Assembly (NCBI RefSeq): GCF_900113745.1
Contig: NZ_FOQL01000001.1
Span: 1,364,001-1,428,000 of the forward strand
Origin: Pseudomonas guineae
GTDB taxonomy: Bacteria; Pseudomonadota; Gammaproteobacteria; Pseudomonadales; Pseudomonadaceae
Length of the DNA stretch: 64,000 bases
Direction of reading: 5' to 3'
Below, piece after piece: positions 8,161-16,761 of this stretch. Every line of letters starts with the position of its first letter. The stretch's first letter is position 1. The position numbers and the translations under genes are program-made. Under the pieces are notes generated by a model. It saw only the letters and a list, made by a program, of their open reading frames with translations. It was not told where the DNA came from and did not search any database.

Positions 8161-9182
8161 TGAATCGCTTTCGCCAATGCGGCCAATCCATGACTGAGTA
8201 CTTAGTCGTGCTCGGGGTGACCGGTGCAGCTCTGGTAGCTACCACCAGCGATGTGAATCGGCTGTACAGCAACGTTCGCGACGGCTACGAAAACCAGTCA
8301 CGGGAAATGAACAAGGTTCAGGTCTACAACAACCCGAAGGTGCAATTCAACGAGAACGAATCTGAGCCCGAAGGTGAGGGCGACGGGGAGAAGCCGCCGA
8401 CCTACGACGAGGAGTTGCCCGACGCAGACTCACAGCTGCCCTCGATCGAGCTGGTGTACGACCAGTACAACAAGCCGATCGGGCGCATGAAGGGCGACAC
8501 CCTGATCGATGAGAATGGTGATTTCTTGGCATTTTGCCAGCGCACGCCGGCCGGCGACTGCGTATTTGTCGACGCCGACGGCAACATCCTCTATCCGGGC
8601 GCCACCAGCCAACGTCGCTGGGTCGACGAAAACGGCAACGAGTTGCCGATGATGGCGATGACCTTAGGTGGCAACGTGGTGGGCTTCGCCTACCTCTACA
8701 AAGGTAAGTACTACTCCAGCGCAGATCGCAAGCTACTGGACCCACAGCCCACCGGACTCAGCGCCAAACCGATGCGCACGACCAGCGACATTCTGGATGG
8801 GAAGGTTCAGGTTACCGGCTACGAACTCAACGGCCGCCTCTATTCGATCAAGCAGACGTTAGAAGGAAAACCCACGTTCGACCAAACCCAAGACCCTCAG
8901 CAAGAAGAGTTGGTCAACGTGGTATTCAACGTCGCCCCCACCAGCAACTGGGACGGCTACAAGCCATGCCTGGTTATGCCAGCTGGCTGGAACACGATTT
9001 ATGCGACTGGTGATCTGCTCTCCGGCGCGTGGGAAAGCAAGTTCAACGACCCCTCGCAGCGTCTCAGTCTTGGTCCAATAAAAGGTGCTGGTGGTTTCGT
9101 CGATGCCAGTGCCAGCGACTGCGGCGGTCTCAGTACAGCGACCTACGACCCGGTGACATCGAAGTGGATGCTTAGCAAATAA
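8160..9182 (+). CDS. Pilin-like protein with long acidic, DG-rich ectodomain
   Basis: I take the ATG at 8160, overlapping the previous stop by one base and preceded by AGGATGG; a TTG just before it is less likely. The 340-aa product starts with a prepilin-like segment CG^QSMTEY and a hydrophobic helix (LVVLGVTGAALVATT), closely matching the Flp pilin N-terminus. An acidic linker (residues about 62-88, many Glu/Asp/Pro) leads to a domain with repeated elements such as DENGDFLAF, DADGNILYPG and DENGNELP. These recall the repeats in the CpaB protein encoded next. The C-terminus holds two Cys (near CLVMP and DCGGL). It may be a minor or tip pilin displaying a repeat domain. Confidence 0.7.
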   Translation: MNRFRQCGQSMTEYLVVLGVTGAALVATTSDVNRLYSNVRDGYENQSREMNKVQVYNNPKVQFNENESEPEGEGDGEKPPTYDEELPDADSQLPSIELVYDQYNKPIGRMKGDTLIDENGDFLAFCQRTPAGDCVFVDADGNILYPGATSQRRWVDENGNELPMMAMTLGGNVVGFAYLYKGKYYSSADRKLLDPQPTGLSAKPMRTTSDILDGKVQVTGYELNGRLYSIKQTLEGKPTFDQTQDPQQEELVNVVFNVAPTSNWDGYKPCLVMPAGWNTIYATGDLLSGAWESKFNDPSQRLSLGPIKGAGGFVDASASDCGGLSTATYDPVTSKWMLSK

Positions 9183-9280
9183 ACCGCCGACCGGGGATAC
9201 ACCCGTGGGCTTTGAACACTCGTCGAGCAACGTACATTTTGATCCGGCTCAACTGGGCCGATTAAGTATTGGGGAGCAAC

Positions 9281-11008
9281 ATGTCATCCGTTTCCGGAAA
9301 AAAACTGCTGATCATCGCTATCGGCTGCGGGGTGCTTGCCGCAACCCTCGGGTGGCTATACTTGAAGGCCAAGGAGTCCCAATACCGGGACGCCTATAAG
9401 CCCGTCGACCAGGTCAAAGTCTCGGTGATTGTGCCAAAGGTCGATATTCCCAAGTCGCAATCGTTGACCCGCGAAAACGTTGCTGCCATGGACATGCCGC
9501 GTGAGTACTTGCCCTCCAATGCGGTACTCACCGATGACTGGCCCAAACTTGAAAATCGTATGACCCTGCAGGCACTGCAGAACGGTCGCCCGATCACCTG
9601 GGACGCCGTGGAGCGTGATGGCGTGTCGCGGTTTTCCGAAACAGTCGAACTGGGCAAACGGGTCAAGACCGTCAAAGTCAGCAAAATCAACTCCTTCGAC
9701 GGCATGCTCCGCCCCGGCGATCGCATTGATTTGTTGGGCACCTTCTCAGCCACCGACATCGGCATGCAGGAACAGCTCAACTACTCCGATGAAGTGGTCA
9801 TCACGGTTCTGGAAAACATCGAGGTGTTGGCCGCTGGCCGCGAAGACTCCGGTGGCCGCAAGTACGAGAACTACTTCGATCGAAGCACACCCGACGGCTT
9901 CAATATGAACTTCTCAACCCTCTCGCTGACGCTCACGCCACAACAGGTCGCGCGCGTTGAGCTGGCAGAGAAAGCCGGCGAGCTGGTTGCAGTGCTGCGC
10001 AACCCTAAGGACACCAGCGCCGATAAGCTTGGCCAAGTGATGGTTTCGAGCTTGCTTGATCCGCTGCCGGCGGAAACCGTCGACGTGGTGCTCGACGCCG
10101 ACGGCAAGGTCCTCGGACGTATCGTTGGCGACAAAGTGGTCGGCGCCAACGGCCGAATCATCGGCCGCATTATCGATGGTCAAGCCATCGGCCTAGACGG
10201 CAAAGTGATGGGCCGTATCGTCCGTGGGTTGGCCGAGGATGACCCGCTGCTGCGCCTGCATGAGCGTGCCACAGTGGTGCGTGATGCCGACGGCAATGTG
10301 ATCGGCAAGGTGGTGGACGGCAAGGTGGTGGACCAACTCGGCAACGTGATCGGCACCTACACCGACGGTAAGGCCATTGGCCTGGATGGCAAAGAACTCG
10401 GCGAGGTGCAAACCGATGTCGCGCTGGACAGCAGCGGCAGGATTATCGACATGAGCCGCTCACAACTGCCCGGTGCCGACGGCAGCAGCGCACAACTGGT
10501 CGACGGCAAATTGCTTGATGCCCAAGGCAACGTGCTGGCGCAAACCGCTGAAGTGGTTCGCGACGCCGATGGCACAGTGCTCGGAACAGTGGTCAACGGT
10601 CAACTGATCGACGCCGACGGCAAAATCATTGGCACCGTCAAAAACGGCGTCGCAGTGGGCGCCGACGGCAAGGTGCTGGGCAAGGTCGAGCAAACTCTGC
10701 TCGGCAGCGACGGTAAGCCGATGAGCGACGCCGAACTGGTTGTCCGCGACGCCGACGGTAACGTACTGGGCACCGTGCGCGGCGATACCGTTTACAACGC
10801 CGATGGCAAAGCCATCGGGCGGGTAGTCGACGGTAAGGTCGTCGACAGCACCGGCAAGGTGCTCGCCAAAGACGTGCGGATCGGCGTGGAAAGCGCACCT
10901 GTAGCCGGCACCCCGCAGCGTCGTGAAGCCAACCGCACAATTCAGTTCATCCCTGGTGGCACCGGCAAGTCCGGCGTATTGCCAGTGCAGACCTTGCGTC
11001 TGGAATAA
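9281..11008 (+). CDS. cpaB: CpaB/RcpC Flp pilus assembly protein with tandem DG-repeat extension
   Basis: Shine-Dalgarno GGGGAG at 9271-9276 fixes the ATG at 9281 (575 aa). TM helix at about 10-26. A SAF-like/RcpC domain (about 45-260) has the pattern VPKVDIPKSQSLTRENV followed by LRPGDRIDLLGTFSATD. CpaB proteins are usually about 250-350 aa and act in the periplasm with the secretin. Here a further 270 residues (about 265-535) consist of roughly 12-13 degenerate units of about 16 residues with the core DADGxVLGxVVxGxVV. The C-terminal tail ends in an RTIQFIPGG...VQTLRLE segment. The extension is in frame with no break, so it is genuine rather than a sequencing artefact. It could bind Ca2+ or span the periplasm. 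Confidence 0.88.
   Translation: MSSVSGKKLLIIAIGCGVLAATLGWLYLKAKESQYRDAYKPVDQVKVSVIVPKVDIPKSQSLTRENVAAMDMPREYLPSNAVLTDDWPKLENRMTLQALQNGRPITWDAVERDGVSRFSETVELGKRVKTVKVSKINSFDGMLRPGDRIDLLGTFSATDIGMQEQLNYSDEVVITVLENIEVLAAGREDSGGRKYENYFDRSTPDGFNMNFSTLSLTLTPQQVARVELAEKAGELVAVLRNPKDTSADKLGQVMVSSLLDPLPAETVDVVLDADGKVLGRIVGDKVVGANGRIIGRIIDGQAIGLDGKVMGRIVRGLAEDDPLLRLHERATVVRDADGNVIGKVVDGKVVDQLGNVIGTYTDGKAIGLDGKELGEVQTDVALDSSGRIIDMSRSQLPGADGSSAQLVDGKLLDAQGNVLAQTAEVVRDADGTVLGTVVNGQLIDADGKIIGTVKNGVAVGADGKVLGKVEQTLLGSDGKPMSDAELVVRDADGNVLGTVRGDTVYNADGKAIGRVVDGKVVDSTGKVLAKDVRIGVESAPVAGTPQRREANRTIQFIPGGTGKSGVLPVQTLRLE
10081..10880 (+). repeat. Tandem DG-repeat array encoded within cpaB
   Basis: About 12-13 imperfect units of roughly 48 bp each encode a 16-residue motif with the pattern (V/I)-x-D-A-D-G-(K/N)-V-(L/I)-G-x-V-V-x-G-(K/Q). 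The DNA copies are diverged but share GACGCCGACGGC-like cores. Periodicity is broken in two places, near the residues SRSQLPGADG and LLGSDGKPMSD. The pattern recalls the DUF3659-type repeats of fungal LEA-like proteins; a profile search would decide. Confidence 0.75.
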
Positions 11009-11074
11009 GCCAACGGCGGCCCCCGCTGGGGCCGCGACACAACGAATGACCACGATTCAACAAGGCAAATCACC

Positions 11075-12562
11075 ATGCGATTTCTAGTCGGAATACTGGG
11101 CACCCTGCTCTTGAGCCTGGCGGCTCACGCAAACTCCTTGCCGTCCTCACTGGTGCTCTACGACGGCGACGTGCGCGTCCTCGAAGCCCCCGGCGTGGAG
11201 CGCGTTGCCGTGGGCAACGTAGAGCTCATCAGCGCTACCCTGCTGAAAAACGAAGAAGTGGTGCTGACCGCCCAAGAAAGCGGCGAAACCACCGTGCACT
11301 TCTGGTTCGAAGACGGTACCCGAGCGCAGATGAACGTGGTGGTGGTGAAAGCTAATGGCTATCGTCAACTGCCGGAACTGCGCGCCATGCTGTCGCAAAT
11401 TCCTGGAGTGCGCCTACGTACGGTCGGCCGGCAGGTGGTAATTGATGGCCGCCTGAGCCGAGAGGCCATCACTCAGATCAAGGAGGCCGTGAAGTACTAC
11501 GACAACGTGGTGGTGCTGGCCGAAGAGTACAACGGCGCCGCAGGCCGAGCCGATGCCGACGAAGCGCTGGCAGAGGTTCGCGCCATGCTAGGACATATCC
11601 CAGGTATTCGCATTCAGCCCGTGGGGCGGCAAATCGTCATCGATGGCGCACTGGATGCAGTGGATATGAATCGCATAGAGCTGGTGCAGAAGCGTTACGA
11701 AGACATTCTAGTACTGGCACAAGCCGCCTCCGAATACGACTCGCCCATGATCTACTTCGATGTACGCATCACCGAGTTCGCCAAGGACGATGTGGAAGAG
11801 TTGGGTGTGAACTGGAGCACTTCGATCAACGGCCCAACCCTCGCGTTCAACGCTGACGGTGGTAGCAACAACGTATATCGCGGCCAGTTTCCCAGCAGCA
11901 CTGGCACGTTCGACGCTCTGAACCAAACTATCGGCGGCGTCGCCCCACATGCTTACTGGGGGGTTGCCAGCGAACTGACTTCGCGCATTAACTTGTTGGA
12001 GCGAAACGGTTCGGCACTGACCTTGGCTTCGCCGCGTTTGTCAGCACGCAGCGGCGGCAAAGCCGAACTGACCGTCGGTGGTGAAGTACCGGTGGTGACC
12101 AGCAGCATCAGCGGCCCCTCTGTTGAGTACAAAGACTTCGGCATCCTGCTGAACATCGAGCCCAAGCTGTACGGCAAGGACCAAGTTGCAACCAAGGTCA
12201 AAGCCGAGATCAGCCAGCTCGACAAAGCCAACCAAATCGGCGAGTACCCGGCCTTCAAAACCCGCCGGACTGAGAACGACGTGCAGCTCAAAATCGGCGA
12301 GACCTTGGTGCTCTCCGGGTTGGTCACCGAAGACAGCCAAACCGCCAACGAAGGCATCGTCTGGCTGAAAAACCTGCCGTTCATTGGCACGTTTTTCCGC
12401 AATAAGAGCTTCAAAGGCAACCGCACTGAATTGGTGATTTTCATCACCCCGCGCCTGCTCACTGATGCACCGGATTCGCCCAACGCCAAAGAGCTCGCTC
12501 GTGAAGAGAAGATGCTCCAGCGCTACCAGGAAAACTTCGGCTCCGTCGAGCTGATTGACTGA
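11075..12562 (+). CDS. cpaC: CpaC/RcpA-type outer-membrane secretin of the Flp pilus
   Basis: 495 aa with a signal peptide (cleavage near residue 20, AHANS). A pilus-secretin N domain (about 23-92: VLEAPGVERVAVGNVELI) is followed by two tandem BON-like modules. The first begins LRAMLSQIPGVRLRTVGRQVV and the second VRAMLGHIPGIRIQPVGRQIV; they lie at about 100-155 and 168-222. The secretin core (about 290-475) contains LASPRLSARSGGKAELTVGGEVPV, then KIGETLVLSGL and the terminal NLPFIGTFFRNKS and ELVIFITPRLL. It should form the outer-membrane gate through which the pilus leaves. The gene lies 66 nt after cpaB and just before the FHA-ATPase gene. Confidence 0.93.
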   Translation: MRFLVGILGTLLLSLAAHANSLPSSLVLYDGDVRVLEAPGVERVAVGNVELISATLLKNEEVVLTAQESGETTVHFWFEDGTRAQMNVVVVKANGYRQLPELRAMLSQIPGVRLRTVGRQVVIDGRLSREAITQIKEAVKYYDNVVVLAEEYNGAAGRADADEALAEVRAMLGHIPGIRIQPVGRQIVIDGALDAVDMNRIELVQKRYEDILVLAQAASEYDSPMIYFDVRITEFAKDDVEELGVNWSTSINGPTLAFNADGGSNNVYRGQFPSSTGTFDALNQTIGGVAPHAYWGVASELTSRINLLERNGSALTLASPRLSARSGGKAELTVGGEVPVVTSSISGPSVEYKDFGILLNIEPKLYGKDQVATKVKAEISQLDKANQIGEYPAFKTRRTENDVQLKIGETLVLSGLVTEDSQTANEGIVWLKNLPFIGTFFRNKSFKGNRTELVIFITPRLLTDAPDSPNAKELAREEKMLQRYQENFGSVELID

Positions 12563-12572
12563 AGGCACACCC

Positions 12573-14237
12573 ATGTTCGAGATCGAAGTCACTTACCGTG
12601 ACGGCAAGCCGGTGGAGACACTCACCTGCACCAGCGCCCAGTGCGAACTGGGACGCGCGCGCACCGGCTTAATCCGCCTGCGCGGCTGGAAGGTTGCGGC
12701 GGTTCATGCACGCATTGAGCAATCCATGGCCGGCCTGTTTGTCGAAGACGTCAGTCGCGGCTACGAGCTTCGCGTGAACGGCAGTCAAGTGTCACGCCAC
12801 GGCCCTCTGGCACCTGAGGACGCCATTGCCATTGGTGGCTACCTAGTACGCGTGCGGGTTCTGCAACCTGAACTCAGCAAAGACGCACCGAGCATTGCCC
12901 CAGCCCTGCTAGACGCCCAATCACAAGAAGAATCCGACGCTAAGGAATCGCAGGACCTGTACCAGTCCTACATGGAGTGGTCGCGTTTCGTTCAGGTTGA
13001 ACTGTTCCGCGCCCTCGACCTGCGCCGCATGAACCTCGACAGCATGGATCAGGGGCAGGTGCGCACGATCCTCTCTGACCTGATCGACGAGATTCTCAAC
13101 CAAGTCGGCGGTCGCATGCCGGCGCTAAATACCGAAACATTGCGCAAGATCGTGCTCGACGAAGCCGTCGGTCTAGGCCCGCTGGAAGACCTGATCGCGG
13201 ACAAGTCGGTGAGTGAGATCATGGTCAACGCCTACAACGACATTTACGTTGAACGCGCCGGCCGCCTGGTGAAAACGCCGATCAACTTCAGCTCCAACGC
13301 CGCCGTTCTCTCAACCATCGAGCGGATCATTTCACCGCTGGGTCGGCGCATCGATGAAAGCTCACCCATGGTCGATGCGCGCCTCAAAGACGGCTCACGG
13401 GTGAACGCCATCATCCCGCCGCTGGCGCTTCGCGGCGCCTGTCTGACCATCCGGAAATTCCCCGACCACAAGCTGACCACAGATGACTTGATCAACTACG
13501 GCTCGGTGAATCCGCAGATGGTCGACTTTCTGCGCACCGCGGTGGAGCAACGCTTGAACATCGTCGTGTCTGGCGGTACCGGCTCAGGTAAAACCACGCT
13601 ACTGAACATCCTTTCCAACTTCATCCCGATCGAAGAGCGTGTGGTTACCGTGGAAGACGCCGCCGAGCTGAAGTTGGTGCAACCGCACGTGGTCGCGCTG
13701 GAAGCGCGCCCGGCCAACATGGAAGGCAAAGGCCAAGTCACCATCCGCGACTTGGTGCGCAACTGCCTGCGGATGCGCCCCGACCGCATCGTGGTCGGCG
13801 AGTGCCGGGGTGGTGAAGCACTGGACATGCTGCAAGCAATGAACACTGGCCACGATGGCTCGCTCACCACTGGTCACGCCAACAACCCGCGCGACATGTT
13901 GCGACGACTGGAAGTCATGGTGTTGATGGCGGGCATGGACCTGCCCGTACAAGCGATTCGCGAGCAAATCGCCTCGGCGGTGCAACTGATCGTTCAACAA
14001 AGCCGCTTCGGCGACGGCTCCCGGCGCATAACCAGCATCAGCGAAATCACCGGGATGGAGCAAAGCACCATTCAACTCAACGAAATCTTCCGTTTCCAGC
14101 AAACGGGCTTCGATGAGAATGGCCGGATTAAGGGCCACTTCATGGCCACCGGACAAATACCTGAGTTCTATGAGGCACTGGCGCAACGCGGGATTCCAGT
14201 TGATCTGGGAATTTTCCGCGAAGGTGCTCCGCGATGA
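12573..14237 (+). CDS. cpaF: FHA-domain-fused CpaF/TadA pilus assembly ATPase
   Basis: The ATG at 12573 (GAAGG upstream) gives 554 aa. Residues 1-95 look like a forkhead-associated domain: ELGRARTG near the start and [20 protein letters not shown] before the last strands. After an acidic linker comes the CpaF ATPase, with a helical N2 region ([16 protein letters not shown]), then [16 protein letters not shown]. Walker [10 protein letters not shown] is at about 334-342, followed by an acidic Walker B/Asp-box region ([11 protein letters not shown]) and the [21 protein letters not shown] segment with the His box TTGHANNP. It powers pilus assembly at the inner membrane. An FHA domain reads phospho-threonine, so a Ser/Thr kinase signal is possible; no such kinase is in the window. 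Its stop overlaps tadB (ATGA). Confidence 0.93.
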   Translation: MFEIEVTYRDGKPVETLTCTSAQCELGRARTGLIRLRGWKVAAVHARIEQSMAGLFVEDVSRGYELRVNGSQVSRHGPLAPEDAIAIGGYLVRVRVLQPELSKDAPSIAPALLDAQSQEESDAKESQDLYQSYMEWSRFVQVELFRALDLRRMNLDSMDQGQVRTILSDLIDEILNQVGGRMPALNTETLRKIVLDEAVGLGPLEDLIADKSVSEIMVNAYNDIYVERAGRLVKTPINFSSNAAVLSTIERIISPLGRRIDESSPMVDARLKDGSRVNAIIPPLALRGACLTIRKFPDHKLTTDDLINYGSVNPQMVDFLRTAVEQRLNIVVSGGTGSGKTTLLNILSNFIPIEERVVTVEDAAELKLVQPHVVALEARPANMEGKGQVTIRDLVRNCLRMRPDRIVVGECRGGEALDMLQAMNTGHDGSLTTGHANNPRDMLRRLEVMVLMAGMDLPVQAIREQIASAVQLIVQQSRFGDGSRRITSISEITGMEQSTIQLNEIFRFQQTGFDENGRIKGHFMATGQIPEFYEALAQRGIPVDLGIFREGAPR

Positions 14238-15091
14238 GCGAGCTCTTGCTACTGGGTTGCCTGGCCGCGCTCGGCGCGATGGTTGGGATTGCTGCAGTGC
14301 TACTCGGCGATCGGATTTCGGACTATTTTTCGTTCTACAAACGACAATTCTCGCGCAACGCCGAAATCGAGATGGCGGACATGTTCATCTTCGCCAACGG
14401 CCGCCAGTTATTTATCGTCAGCTTGATGCTGATGGTGCTGGTGCCGCTGTTGCTCCACGCGCTGTTCCAAATTGTGGTGCTGACGGTGGGCGGCGCGGTG
14501 GTGGCGGTGTTCATACCGCGGATGATTTTCAAACACCTGAACAAGAAGCGCCTGGCGAAATTCGAAGAGCAACTGCCGGACGCCTTTATGCTGCTGTCCG
14601 GCAGCCTGCAATCCGGCGCCAGCCTGTCGATGGCGCTGGAGAACGTGGTGCAGCAATCACCGGCGCCGCTGTCGCAAGAGTTCGGCCTGCTGATCAAAAA
14701 TATCCGTTTGGGCGTCACCTTGGAAGATGCTTTGCTGCAGCTTGAAAAACGCATCCCGACGCCCTCCTTCACCATGGCCAGCTCGGCCATCCGCATCAGC
14801 CGCGAGGTCGGCGGCAACTTGGTGGAGACCATCAACAGCATGGCGGCGATGTTGCGCCGCAAGCGCGTGATGGAAGGCAAAATCGACAGCTTGACTGCTC
14901 AGGGCCGCGCCCAGGGCATCTTCATGGCGATGCTACCGGTGTTCCTCGCCGGCATCCTTAGTGCCATCGAACCCGAGGCCATGAGCCAGCTCTATACCAC
15001 CCGCAACGGCCTAATGGTGTTGTGCGTGATGGTGGTTATGGAAGTGCTGGGCTTTGTTTCCATTAGACGAATCACCCGGATAGACGCCTAA
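14234..15091 (+). CDS. tadB: TadB-type inner-membrane platform protein
   Basis: 285 aa. Four probable TM helices: about 5-25, 60-78 with 80-96 close by, and a C-terminal pair at about 228-282. Between them is a T2SSF (GspF-like) cytoplasmic domain (about 115-225) with FEEQLPDAFMLLSGSLQSGAS, the characteristic TadB motif, and SREVGGNLVETINSMA. It forms the membrane platform on which the CpaF ATPase acts, together with TadC encoded next. It overlaps cpaF by 4 nt and lies 3 nt before tadC, so the three are translationally linked. Confidence 0.92.
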   Translation: MSELLLLGCLAALGAMVGIAAVLLGDRISDYFSFYKRQFSRNAEIEMADMFIFANGRQLFIVSLMLMVLVPLLLHALFQIVVLTVGGAVVAVFIPRMIFKHLNKKRLAKFEEQLPDAFMLLSGSLQSGASLSMALENVVQQSPAPLSQEFGLLIKNIRLGVTLEDALLQLEKRIPTPSFTMASSAIRISREVGGNLVETINSMAAMLRRKRVMEGKIDSLTAQGRAQGIFMAMLPVFLAGILSAIEPEAMSQLYTTRNGLMVLCVMVVMEVLGFVSIRRITRIDA

Positions 15092-15094
15092 ACC

Positions 15095-15973
15095 ATGACT
15101 GAACTGCTCGCTCTCCTCAGCAGCGCCGGCCTCGGCGTCGCGGTTACCTGTTCGCTGCTGCTGTTCGTCTGGCTGCTGTCACTTCTGCCCGAAGAGAACC
15201 GCACCTACATGGACCCGGTGCCCGGCTGGGTTCGGCCTATCTGGCCGCTGGTACGCATGATCAGCCACTTTTTTTGCGGCAACGTCCCGCCGCAACACAT
15301 GGATCGCCTGGACCTCAAGCTGCAAAAAACCGGCGCACTTTATGTGCTCACCGCAGAAGACTTCCTCGCGCTCTGCATTACCTTGGCGCTGCTCTTCCCG
15401 ATCGTTGCGGCCGTGCCCATGGCAACCGGTAAGTCCGGCATTATCTGGCCGGTGCTGGGGCTTATGCTGCTGATGGGTGCCGCCTTGCCAATGATGTGGA
15501 TCAGCGACACGCACAAGCGCCGCGACCGCGACATCACCCGTAATCTGCCGGTGTTTCTTGAGTACCTGAGCATGTGCGTGGACGCTGGGCTGAACTTCCT
15601 CGGCGCCCTGCAGCAAGCGGTGGATAAAGGCCCTAACGGCGCGATGAAGAACGAGTTTCGTATCGTGCTGCGTGATATCCGCTCGGGCTTACCGCGCGCC
15701 GAGGCGTTGGAGCGCATGGAGAGTCGCGTCAATCTCAAGGATGTCACCACCTTCGTGCGATCTGTGATCCAAGCCGAGAAGATGGGCAGCAGCTTGCGCA
15801 ACACCTTGCAGATTCAGGCCCAGCAACGCCTGGAGGAACGCTTCCAGCGTGCGGAGAAAACCGCCATGCAGGCGCCGGTGAAACTGGTCATCCCGTTGAT
15901 CATGTTCATCTTCCCGCTGACCTTCGTGATCCTACTGTTCCCTATTGTCGTCAAGTTCATGGGCCAGACATGA
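15095..15973 (+). CDS. tadC: TadC-type inner-membrane platform protein
   Basis: 292 aa. TM helices at about 10-30, 90-108 and 115-135, and one at the extreme C-terminus (about 268-288). The T2SSF domain has NLPVFLEYLSMCVDAGLNF and ALERMESRVNLKDVTTFV, then MGSSLRNTLQIQAQQRLEER, which matches TadC. It partners TadB in the assembly platform. The stop codon overlaps the start of the DUF192 gene (ATGA), so that protein is likely part of the same operon. Confidence 0.92.
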   Translation: MTELLALLSSAGLGVAVTCSLLLFVWLLSLLPEENRTYMDPVPGWVRPIWPLVRMISHFFCGNVPPQHMDRLDLKLQKTGALYVLTAEDFLALCITLALLFPIVAAVPMATGKSGIIWPVLGLMLLMGAALPMMWISDTHKRRDRDITRNLPVFLEYLSMCVDAGLNFLGALQQAVDKGPNGAMKNEFRIVLRDIRSGLPRAEALERMESRVNLKDVTTFVRSVIQAEKMGSSLRNTLQIQAQQRLEERFQRAEKTAMQAPVKLVIPLIMFIFPLTFVILLFPIVVKFMGQT

Positions 15974-16320
15974 ACGCCCAGCTGATCCATCAACACGCCG
16001 GACGCAAGCCAACGGAATTGCAGCTAGAGCTCGCCTTCAGCACTCTTCCCCGGCTGCGTGGCCTGCTCGGCCGGCGGTCCTTGGCGCAGGGGCATGGTTT
16101 GTGGATTAAACCCTGCAACTCTGTGCACTGCTGCTTCATGCGCTTTGCAATTGACGCGCTGTACCTCGACAGCCAACAGCGCGTGCTAAAGATTCGCCAT
16201 ACCCTCGCACCCTGGCAGTTCAGCCTCTGCTGGCGAGCCACAAGCGTACTGGAACTGGCTGCCGGAGAATCCCGACGCCTAGGCATAGAACCCGGAGATC
16301 ACTTGCTATGCGATATCTAA
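15970..16320 (+). CDS. DUF192-family protein in the Tad operon
   Basis: 116 aa. The family fold is recognisable from LRGLLGRRSLAQGHGLWI near residue 30, CNSVHCCFMRFAIDALYLD near 55 and VLELAAGESRRLGIEPGD at the C-terminus. Most DUF192 proteins have a signal peptide; this one does not show one, so it is probably cytoplasmic. The family function is unknown. It overlaps tadC by 4 nt and the lipoprotein gene by 13 nt, so it is firmly embedded in the pilus operon. A role in pilus biogenesis is only inferred. Confidence 0.85.
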   Translation: MNAQLIHQHAGRKPTELQLELAFSTLPRLRGLLGRRSLAQGHGLWIKPCNSVHCCFMRFAIDALYLDSQQRVLKIRHTLAPWQFSLCWRATSVLELAAGESRRLGIEPGDHLLCDI

Positions 16321-16760
16321 TCCTCACGTTGTGCGCCCTACTGCTGAGCGGCTGCGCCGGCCTGTTGCCAACATCCGACCTAGTTAGTACACAGAAGAGT
16401 GCCGACCAAGCCTACGCAGCAGGGCAGTATGAACAGGCAGCCAACGGTTACAGCCGCCTAGCTCAAGCCATGCCCACCGATGCCGGCGTACGCTACCAAA
16501 TGGCTAACAGCCTTGCTCGACTGGGCGATGTCAACGCTGCAATCAGCGCCTACCGGGAGGCCTTAGTTCGTGACCCGCAACACGCCCGCGCATGGCACAA
16601 CCTACTACAAGTGCAATTGCGCGAAGCGTTACGTACCGCCAGTGAAATGCAGCGCAACCTCAACCGCCAGCAGCCCCACGCCGAACAGGCACTGCACAAT
16701 GCCGAGCAACTACTACGCTTGACCGCACAACCGGACCCTGACCCGGTCAAGGAGCCTTAA
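16308..16760 (+). CDS. tadD: TadD-like TPR lipoprotein
   Basis: 150 aa. Lipoprotein signal with lipobox LSGC (Cys16), then helical TPR-like repeats: ADQAYAAGQYEQAANGYSRL, YQMANSLARLGDVNAAISAY and LVRDPQHARAWHNLL. TadD lipoproteins are outer-membrane pilotins or assembly factors for the Flp secretin. It is shorter than many TadD proteins but has the same order of signal, TPRs and a charged tail. It overlaps the DUF192 gene and precedes the second tadE by 1 nt. Confidence 0.85.
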   Translation: MRYLILTLCALLLSGCAGLLPTSDLVSTQKSADQAYAAGQYEQAANGYSRLAQAMPTDAGVRYQMANSLARLGDVNAAISAYREALVRDPQHARAWHNLLQVQLREALRTASEMQRNLNRQQPHAEQALHNAEQLLRLTAQPDPDPVKEP

Positions 16761-16761
16761 G

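Noticed and set aside
10081..10880. Short-period repeats that could look like a CRISPR array or a satellite
   Set aside because: The units are diverged, have no unique spacers and stay in one open frame; they are protein repeats within cpaB.
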